Shown: one piece after another, positions 58,504-64,000 of the stretch
How positions within the stretch are numbered: the first letter of the stretch is position 1
How the letters are laid out: each line of letters begins with the position of its first letter
Notes under the pieces: generated by a model
The model's input: the letters and a program-made list of their open reading frames with translations, nothing else
The model's database searches: none
Told to the model about the DNA's origin: nothing
NCBI RefSeq assembly: GCF_000701365.1
Contig: NZ_JNIK01000005.1
Span: forward strand, 1-64,000
Length of the DNA: 64,000 bases
DNA from: Blastococcus sp. URHD0036
Lineage (GTDB): Bacteria; Actinomycetota; Actinomycetes; Mycobacteriales; Geodermatophilaceae
Direction: 5' to 3'
Program-made: the position numbers and the translations under genes

Positions 58504-59616
58504 GTGCCCCGGCGCCGTTCCGCTGTGCTCGCCGGGCTGCTGCTGGCCGGCTGCGGCGGAGCGGCCGACCCCGCACCGCCGGCCGCCGAGGAGGCGCCGG
58601 CCGGTCCGTCGTCGGCCGCCCCACCGCCGGAGCAGATCACCCTGGTGGCCACCGGGGACGTCCTGGTGCACCAGGACACGACGCTCACCGAGGGGGCGCA
58701 GCTGCCCGGCGGCGGCTACGACTTCGCGCCGGTGTTCGCCCCGATCGCGCCGATCGTCTCCGCCGCGGACCTCGCCGTCTGCCACCTGGAGACCCCGGTC
58801 GCCCCGCGCGGCGGGCCCTACTCGGGCTACCCGAGCTTCGCCGTCCAGCCGGAGATCGTCGAGGCGCTGGCCGGCGCGGGCTACGACCTCTGCTCCACGG
58901 CGTCCAACCACTCGCTGGACGCCGGGACCGAGGGGCTGGTCCGCACCCTCGACGTCCTGGACGCCGCCGGCATCGCGCACACCGGCACCTACCGCAGCGC
59001 CGCCGAGAGCACCACGCCGACGCTGGTGGAGGTCGGCGGGGTGACCGTCGGGCAGGTCGCGGCCACGTTCTCCCTCAACGGGATCCCGCTGCCCGCAGGG
59101 CGGGAGTGGTCGGTCGACCTGGTCGACGTCCCGGACATGACCCCGGTCCTCGAGGCGGCGGCCCGGGCGCGGGCGGCCGGGGCGGACATCGTGGTGGCCA
59201 GCCTGCACTGCTGCGCCGAGTACGACCACGAGCCGACCGCGGCCCAGGAGCAGGCCGTCGCCGCGCTGCTGGCCTCCCCGGACGTCGACCTGGTCCTCGG
59301 TCACCACGCGCACGTGGTGCAGCCGATGGCCCGCGTCGACGGCGAGTGGGTCGCCTACGGACTCGGGAACTCCCTGGCCGAGCACGACACCCCGGTCCCG
59401 GACACCGAGGACTCGATGATCGCCCGCTTCACCTTCACCCGCGGCGACGACGGCCGGTTCGCCGTGACCCTGGCCGAGGCGGTGCCGGTCGCGATCGACA
59501 TCGGCACGGACGCCGTCCGCCTCGCGCCCGCCGACCCCGGCACCTTCGCGCGGGTGGCCACCGTGCTGGACGCGCGGGGGGCCGTGGCCGACGGACTGCG
59601 GATCGTCCCGGCCTGA
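58504..59616 (+). CDS. CapA-family (poly-gamma-glutamate capsule-like) lipoprotein
   Basis: 370 residues. The lipobox LLLAGC (Cys17) is followed by a Pro/Ala linker, so it is a membrane-anchored extracytoplasmic protein. The PGA_cap metallophosphatase-like domain (about 50-340) shows [39 protein letters not shown], the metal-site ASLHCCAEY and [11 protein letters not shown], and [12 protein letters not shown]. These motifs hold the metal-binding Asp, Asn and His set. The substrate is not clear. GTG start 6 bases after a TAGCGT box. Confidence 0.87.
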   Translation: MPRRRSAVLAGLLLAGCGGAADPAPPAAEEAPAGPSSAAPPPEQITLVATGDVLVHQDTTLTEGAQLPGGGYDFAPVFAPIAPIVSAADLAVCHLETPVAPRGGPYSGYPSFAVQPEIVEALAGAGYDLCSTASNHSLDAGTEGLVRTLDVLDAAGIAHTGTYRSAAESTTPTLVEVGGVTVGQVAATFSLNGIPLPAGREWSVDLVDVPDMTPVLEAAARARAAGADIVVASLHCCAEYDHEPTAAQEQAVAALLASPDVDLVLGHHAHVVQPMARVDGEWVAYGLGNSLAEHDTPVPDTEDSMIARFTFTRGDDGRFAVTLAEAVPVAIDIGTDAVRLAPADPGTFARVATVLDARGAVADGLRIVPA

Positions 59617-59653
59617 CCCGCCACGCGTGCCGGAACGGACGTGCGCCGGTGGA

Positions 59654-59659
59654 TACCCT
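59654..59659 (+). promoter_or_regulatory. Probable -10 box for thrS
   Basis: TACCCT giving a leader of about 50 bases with a TAGGAG ribosome-binding site. The leader is too short for a T-box. Confidence 0.4.
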
Positions 59660-59713
59660 GCTGGTGTCCCGGCCACCCGGCCGGGCGCTGCCCGGAACCT
59701 CGTAGGAGTCCCC

Positions 59714-61753
59714 GTGTCCGCCGTGCCCACCCCCGTCGCCGTCGCCCCGATCCGGGTGCCGGCCGGGACGACGGCCCAGCAGGCGCTCAAGGACGCCGGG
59801 GTGCCGCTCAAGGGCCCCGACGGCGCAGTCGTCGTCCGCGAGCTGGCCACCGGGGACCTCAAGGACCTCGCCTGGACCCCGGAGGCCGACGCCGAGGTCG
59901 AGCCCGTCCCGGCGGCCAGCCCCGACGGCCGGGCGGTGATCCGGCACTCGACCGCGCACGTGCTCGCCCAGGCCGTGCAGGACCTCTTCCCCGGCACCCG
60001 GCTGGGCATCGGCCCGCCGGTGGAGAACGGCTTCTACTACGACTTCGACCCGGAGCGGCCCTTCACCCCCGAGGACCTGCAGGCGCTCGAGAAGCGGATG
60101 ACCGAGATCGTCCGCGCCGGGCAGAACTTCGCCCGCCGGGAGATCAGCGACGCCGACGCCCAGGCCGAGCTCGCGCACGAGCCCTACAAGCTGGAGCTGA
60201 TCGGGCTCAAGGGCGGCGCCGGAGAGGCGGCCGAGGGCGCGGACGTCGAGGTGGGCGGCGCGCAGCTGACCATGTACGACAACCTCGACGCCCGCACCGG
60301 CGACCGGGTCTGGACCGACCTCTGCCGCGGCCCGCACCTGCCGCGCACCAGCAACATCCCGGCGTTCTCCCTGACCCGCAGCGCCGCCGCGTACTGGCGG
60401 GGGAGCGAGAAGAACCCGCAGTTGCAGCGCGTCTACGGCACCGCCTGGGAGAGCAGGGACGCGCACAAGGCGTACCTGGAGCAGCTGGCCGAGGCCGAGC
60501 GCCGCGACCACCGGCGGCTCGGCGTGGAGCTGGACCTGTTCAGCTTCCCCGACGAGATCGGCTCCGGCCTCGCCGTCTTCCACCCCAAGGGCGGGGTGGT
60601 CAAGCGCGAGATGGAGGACTACGTCCGCGCCCGCCACATCGAGGAGGGCTTCGACTACGTCGGCAGCCCGCACATCAGCAAGGGCGGACTGTTCGAGACC
60701 TCCGGGCACCTGCCGTACTACGCCGACACCATGTTCCCGCCGATGGAACTGGAGAACAGCGAGTACTACCTCAAGGCCATGAACTGCCCGATGCACAACC
60801 TGATCTTCCGGTCGCGCGGGCGGTCCTACCGCGAGCTGCCGCTGCGCTTCTTCGAGTTCGGGTCCGTGTACCGGTACGAGAAGTCCGGCGTCGTCCACGG
60901 CCTGACCCGGGTGCGCGGGCTGACCCAGGACGACTCGCACAGCTACGTCACCCCCGAGCAGGCGCCGGGGGAGATCCGGCACCTGCTGGCCTTCGTCCTC
61001 GGCCTGCTGCGCGACTTCGGCCTCGACGACTACTACCTCGAGCTGTCGACCCGCGGCGACGACCCGGCCAAGCAGGGCAAGTTCATCGGGTCCGACGAGG
61101 AGTGGGCGCTGGCCACCTCCGTGCTGGAGGACGCCGCCCGCGAGACCGGCCTCGAGCTGGTGCCCGACCCGGGCGGCGCGGCGTTCTACGGCCCGAAGAT
61201 CTCGGTGCAGGCGCGCGACGCCATCGGCCGCACCTGGCAGATGTCGACCATCCAGTACGACTTCAACCAGCCGGCCCGCTTCGGCCTGGAGTACACGACC
61301 CCCGGCGGCGACCGCGCGCAGCCGGTGATGATCCACTCCGCCAAGTTCGGGTCGATCGAGCGGTTCTTCGGCGTGCTCACCGAGCACTACGCCGGCGCCT
61401 TCCCCGCGTGGCTCGCCCCGGTCCAGGTGACCGGCATCCCGGTGACCGACGAGCAGGTGGGCTACCTGACCGACGTTGCGCTCAAGCTGAAGGCGAAGGG
61501 CATCCGGGTCGAGGTCGACGACTCCGACGACCGCATGCAGAAGAAGATCCGGACCGCCAGCAAGCAGAAGGTGCCGTTCGTGCTGATCGCCGGCGGCACC
61601 GACGCCGAGGCCGGCGCGGTCTCCTTCCGCTTCCGCGACGGCAGCCAGCACAACGGCGTGCCCGTCGACCAGGCGGTCGCCGCCATCGCGGCCTGGGTGG
61701 CCTCGCGGGCCAACACCGACCCCACCGCCGAGGCGCTGCAGGTCGCCGGATGA
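59714..61753 (+). CDS. thrS: Threonyl-tRNA synthetase
   Basis: Class II enzyme that charges tRNA-Thr. 679 residues. A TGS domain is at 1-75. The editing domain (about 75-250) has the [15 protein letters not shown] metal motif. The core has [31 protein letters not shown] (motif 2 area), the Zn-ligand Cys in [12 protein letters not shown], and the C-terminal anticodon-binding domain from about 580 ([15 protein letters not shown]). GTG 59714 is chosen because TAGGAGTC stands 5 bases before it; upstream in-frame codons are not coding-like. The stop overlaps the HIT gene (ATGA). First gene of the thrS-HIT-pgsA-patA-pimA set. Confidence 0.96.
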   Translation: MSAVPTPVAVAPIRVPAGTTAQQALKDAGVPLKGPDGAVVVRELATGDLKDLAWTPEADAEVEPVPAASPDGRAVIRHSTAHVLAQAVQDLFPGTRLGIGPPVENGFYYDFDPERPFTPEDLQALEKRMTEIVRAGQNFARREISDADAQAELAHEPYKLELIGLKGGAGEAAEGADVEVGGAQLTMYDNLDARTGDRVWTDLCRGPHLPRTSNIPAFSLTRSAAAYWRGSEKNPQLQRVYGTAWESRDAHKAYLEQLAEAERRDHRRLGVELDLFSFPDEIGSGLAVFHPKGGVVKREMEDYVRARHIEEGFDYVGSPHISKGGLFETSGHLPYYADTMFPPMELENSEYYLKAMNCPMHNLIFRSRGRSYRELPLRFFEFGSVYRYEKSGVVHGLTRVRGLTQDDSHSYVTPEQAPGEIRHLLAFVLGLLRDFGLDDYYLELSTRGDDPAKQGKFIGSDEEWALATSVLEDAARETGLELVPDPGGAAFYGPKISVQARDAIGRTWQMSTIQYDFNQPARFGLEYTTPGGDRAQPVMIHSAKFGSIERFFGVLTEHYAGAFPAWLAPVQVTGIPVTDEQVGYLTDVALKLKAKGIRVEVDDSDDRMQKKIRTASKQKVPFVLIAGGTDAEAGAVSFRFRDGSQHNGVPVDQAVAAIAAWVASRANTDPTAEALQVAG

Positions 61754-62313
61754 GCCCGGAGGACCTCGTCCCGGGAGCCGGCGGGGACGGTGGACCCACC
61801 ACCGTCTTCGAGCACCTGTGGACCCCGTACCGGATGGCCTACATCCGGGGCGCGGGCAAGCCGACCACCGAGCACGACTGCCCGTTCTGCCTCATCCCGG
61901 GGATGGACGACGAGGAGGGCCTGATCGTCGCCCGGGGGCACTCGGTCTACGCCGTCCTCAACCTCTACCCGTACAACGCCGGGCACCTCATGGTCGTCCC
62001 GTACCGGCACGTGCCGGACTACACGGACCTGACGCCTGCGGAGGTCGCCGAGCTGGGGTCGTTCACCCAGACGGCGATGCGCGTCGTGCGGTCGGTGAGC
62101 GGTGCCCACGGGTTCAACATCGGGATGAACCAGGGGTCGGTCGCCGGCGCCGGGATCGCCGACCACCTGCACCAGCACGCCGTGCCGAGGTGGGGCGGGG
62201 ACACCAACTTCATGCCGGTCATCGGGCTGACCCGGGTCCTGCCCCAGGTGCTGCGGGAGACCCGCGACCTGCTGGCCGCCTCCTGGCCGGCCGCCGCGAC
62301 CGGGGAGGCCTGA
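61750..62313 (+). CDS. HIT-domain protein (Ap4A phosphorylase-like)
   Basis: 187 residues. [20 protein letters not shown] (a Zn-like CxxC), [18 protein letters not shown] and the catalytic HIT triad [10 protein letters not shown] (His139, His141 and His143). M. tuberculosis Rv2613c, a diadenosine tetraphosphate phosphorylase, has the same place in the same gene order, so that activity is inferred here. ATG overlaps the thrS stop by 4 bases and the next gene starts 1 base after its stop. Confidence 0.9.
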   Translation: MSPEDLVPGAGGDGGPTTVFEHLWTPYRMAYIRGAGKPTTEHDCPFCLIPGMDDEEGLIVARGHSVYAVLNLYPYNAGHLMVVPYRHVPDYTDLTPAEVAELGSFTQTAMRVVRSVSGAHGFNIGMNQGSVAGAGIADHLHQHAVPRWGGDTNFMPVIGLTRVLPQVLRETRDLLAASWPAAATGEA

Positions 62314-62314
62314 C

Positions 62315-62950
62315 GTGCTCGGGACCGCCGGCGTCCGGGCGGCCGTCGGGCGGTTCTGGGCGCCCGTGGTGGCGACCCTGCTGCGGGCCGGGGTCACCGC
62401 CGACGCGGTGACCGTCGCCGGCACGCTCGGTGCGGTCGCCGGCTCGGTGGGCCTCATCGCGACCGGTCACCTCTTCTGGGGCGCGTTCACCGTCACCGTC
62501 TTCGTGCTGCTGGACATGCTCGACGGTGCCCTGGCGCGGGCCCGCGGCGGCGGATCGCTGTTCGGCGCGGTGCTCGACTCCAGCCTCGACCGGGTGGTCG
62601 ACGCGGCGATCTTCGGCGCGCTCGTCTGGTGGTTCACCGGCGAAGGCGACAACCGCCTCCTGGCCCTGGTGGCGCTGCTCTGCCTCGTGCTCGGCGTGCT
62701 GACCTCCTACGTCAAGGCCCGCGCGGAGGGCGTGGGGCTGCGCTGCGACGTCGGGATCGTGGAGCGCACCGAGCGGCTGATCCTCGTGCTGACCGGCACC
62801 GGCCTGTACGGCCTCGGGGTGCCCTACGCCGTCCACGTCGGACTGTGGGTGCTGCTCGCCGGCAGCCTGGTCACGGTGGTGCAGCGGGGGGTCGAGGTCC
62901 ACCGTCAGGCGAGCGGCCGGCCGCTGCCGAGCGCGCCGGCGGCGCCGTGA
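62315..62950 (+). CDS. pgsA: CDP-alcohol phosphatidyltransferase (phosphatidylinositol phosphate synthase)
   Basis: 211 residues with about six membrane helices. The family motif D-x2-D-G-x2-A-R-x8-G-x3-D-x3-D is complete, with Asp67, Asp70, Gly71, Ala74, Arg75, Gly84, Asp88 and Asp92. In this gene order it makes phosphatidylinositol phosphate from CDP-diacylglycerol and inositol 1-phosphate, the base of PIM lipids. The GTG start is 1 base after the HIT gene stop. The stop overlaps the next gene (GTGA). Confidence 0.94.
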   Translation: MLGTAGVRAAVGRFWAPVVATLLRAGVTADAVTVAGTLGAVAGSVGLIATGHLFWGAFTVTVFVLLDMLDGALARARGGGSLFGAVLDSSLDRVVDAAIFGALVWWFTGEGDNRLLALVALLCLVLGVLTSYVKARAEGVGLRCDVGIVERTERLILVLTGTGLYGLGVPYAVHVGLWVLLAGSLVTVVQRGVEVHRQASGRPLPSAPAAP

Positions 62951-63864
62951 GCGCGACCGCCCGGCTGACCGACCTCGGGTACGCCGCCGGATGGGGCGCG
63001 GTGAAGGCGCTGCCCGAGCCGCTGGCCCGCGGCGGGTTCGACGCCGCGTTCGCCGCGGTGGCGCGGCGGGAGGGGAAGGGCGTCCGGCAGCTGCGCGCCA
63101 ACCTGCGGGTGATCACCGGCGGCGCGCTCGGCGAGCAGGAGCTCGACGCCCTCACGATGCGGGCGATGCGCAGCTACGGCCGCTACTGGCAGGAGACCTT
63201 CCGGCTGCCCCGCATCTCGCCCGAGCGGATCGTCGCCGGCACCGAGGTGTTCGACCGCGAGCACGTCGACCGCGTCCTGGCCGAGGGCCGGCCGGTCGTC
63301 GCGGCGCTGCCGCACAGCGGGAACTGGGACGCCGGTGCCCTCTGGTACGTCGACCTGCTCGGCGGCCCGTTCCTCACCGTCGCCGAGCGGCTGAAGCCGG
63401 AGTCGCTCTACGACCGCTTCCTCGCCTTCCGGGAGTCGCTGGGGATGCGGGTGGTCCCCCTGACCGGCGGGCCGCGGCCCAGCGCGACCGTGCTCCGCGA
63501 GTGGCTGGACGGCGGCGGCTCGGTCGCCCTGCTCTGCGACCGCGACCTCGCCGGCAGCGGCATCCCGGTCACCTTCGCCGGCCGCCCCACCACGATGCCC
63601 GGCGGCCCGGCGCTGCTCGCGGCGCAGACCGGGGCCGCGCTGCTGCCCATGACGTGCTCGTTCACCGAGCGCGGCTGGCGGCTGCGGTGGTGCCCCGAGG
63701 TGCCGGTGGCCGGTCCCGGCCGGTTGCGCGACCGCGTCGTCGCCGCCACCCAGGGCGTCGCCGACGCCTTCGCGGCCACGATCGCCCGGCACCCGGAGGA
63801 CTGGCACGTGCTCGGCCGGATCTGGCCCGACGTGCCGCCGGACCCGGCCGGGGCACGGGCCTGA
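62947..63864 (+). CDS. patA: Phosphatidylinositol mannoside acyltransferase (PatA type)
   Basis: 305 residues, lipid A acyltransferase (HtrB/LpxL)-type fold. The catalytic HxxxxD motif is in ALPHSGNWDAGALWYVD, and SVALLCDRDLAGSGIPVTFAGRPTTMPGGPALLAAQTGAALLPM is the typical core. FRESLGMRVVPLTGGPRPSATVL is another conserved part. It should acylate the mannose of PIM at the cytoplasmic face of the membrane. GTG start overlapping pgsA. pimA follows 14 bases after its stop, as in M. tuberculosis. Confidence 0.93.
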   Translation: MSATARLTDLGYAAGWGAVKALPEPLARGGFDAAFAAVARREGKGVRQLRANLRVITGGALGEQELDALTMRAMRSYGRYWQETFRLPRISPERIVAGTEVFDREHVDRVLAEGRPVVAALPHSGNWDAGALWYVDLLGGPFLTVAERLKPESLYDRFLAFRESLGMRVVPLTGGPRPSATVLREWLDGGGSVALLCDRDLAGSGIPVTFAGRPTTMPGGPALLAAQTGAALLPMTCSFTERGWRLRWCPEVPVAGPGRLRDRVVAATQGVADAFAATIARHPEDWHVLGRIWPDVPPDPAGARA

Positions 63865-63877
63865 TGCGAGCCGGCCC

Positions 63878-64000
63878 ATGCGCATAGGCATCGTCTGCCC
63901 GTACAAGTGGGACCGCCCGGGCGGCGTCCAGTACCACGTGCGCGACCTCGCCGACACGCTGCGCGGCCTGGGCCATCACGTGGAGATCCTGACCCCGGCG
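63878..64000 (+). CDS. pimA: Phosphatidylinositol mannosyltransferase PimA, N-terminal part (3' end outside window)
   Basis: The first 41 residues are in the window and the frame stays open to its end. RIGIVCPYKWDRPGGVQYHVRDLADTLRGLGHHVEIL is the N-terminal Rossmann segment of GT-B family 4 glycosyltransferases of the PimA type, including the GGVQYHV helix that follows the GDP-mannose and PI-binding loop. It adds the first mannose to phosphatidylinositol. ATG 63878 is selected because the nearby ATG at 63864 runs into a stop after seven codons. Confidence 0.9.
   Translation, partial: MRIGIVCPYKWDRPGGVQYHVRDLADTLRGLGHHVEILTPA

Noticed and set aside
59654-59713. T-box riboswitch upstream of thrS
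   Set aside because: The leader is about 50 bases, far too short, and has no T-box sequence.

Overview
The window is a chromosomal segment of a very GC-rich actinobacterium. Third codon positions are almost all G or C and GTG starts are common. The content fits a Geodermatophilaceae-like organism (Blastococcus, Modestobacter or Geodermatophilus): a mycofactocin-type short-chain dehydrogenase, a TIGR03085 protein of the mycothiol-associated fold, an SsgB-type protein, an ANTAR regulator of the PdtaR type, phosphatidylinositol mannoside (PIM) genes and a PriA-type HisA. The genus is an inference. Gene order follows two blocks known from Mycobacterium tuberculosis: his-trp-lgt-pyk-tesB-pdtaR-polA-rpsA-coaE (about Rv1599 to Rv1631) and thrS-HIT-pgsA-patA-pimA (Rv2614c to Rv2610c).

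Layout. 1-1592: the end of a YidC-type insertase and a stand-alone Lon N-domain protein. 1695-12378: the histidine genes hisD-hisC-hisB, a small membrane protein, a nucleotidyltransferase-like protein and hisH. An accessory block (haem/Mo-type membrane oxidoreductase, two lipoproteins, nitroreductase, mycofactocin-type SDR) then intervenes before priA-ridA-hisF. 12421-20197: a TIGR03085 protein, a heterodimeric ABC exporter with one degenerate ATPase half, three membrane proteins and a flavin dehydrogenase. 20241-27016: hisI-trpE-TIGR02234-trpC, then trpB-trpA-lgt. 27323-35953: gltB-gltD, pyk and tesB. 35996-44790: a PLP decarboxylase with a coiled-coil tail, an unusual tRNA with anticodon CAA, pdtaR, and a branched-chain amino-acid transport locus. 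44981-53219: GNAT, PaaI-type thioesterase, polA, a DUF1990 remnant, a methyltransferase, rpsA, an orphan small gene and coaE. 53265-56381: tRNA genes around ssgB-like, sigK and rskA genes. 56398-64000: small enzymes, then thrS-HIT-pgsA-patA-pimA (cut by the window end).

Working together: the his and trp genes share PRPP-derived intermediates. PriA would serve both pathways, because no trpF is visible. GltBD supplies glutamate for the aminotransferase and glutamine-dependent steps. Many genes are translationally coupled through ATGA or GTGA overlaps. At least fifteen genes start 6 to 8 bases after a TANNNT -10 box, which points to leaderless transcription.

The most unusual item is the branched-chain amino-acid binding lipoprotein at 38871-40220. 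The part that is C-terminal in the family comes directly after the signal peptide and the N-terminal lobe comes last, so the protein reads as a circular permutation. It is also convergent with its livHMGF operon, whose LivH carries an extra secreted domain. Other points of interest are a structured dispersed intergenic repeat (three copies, two identical over 39 bases) and inverted near-identical tRNA-Val genes bracketing the ssgB/sigK block.
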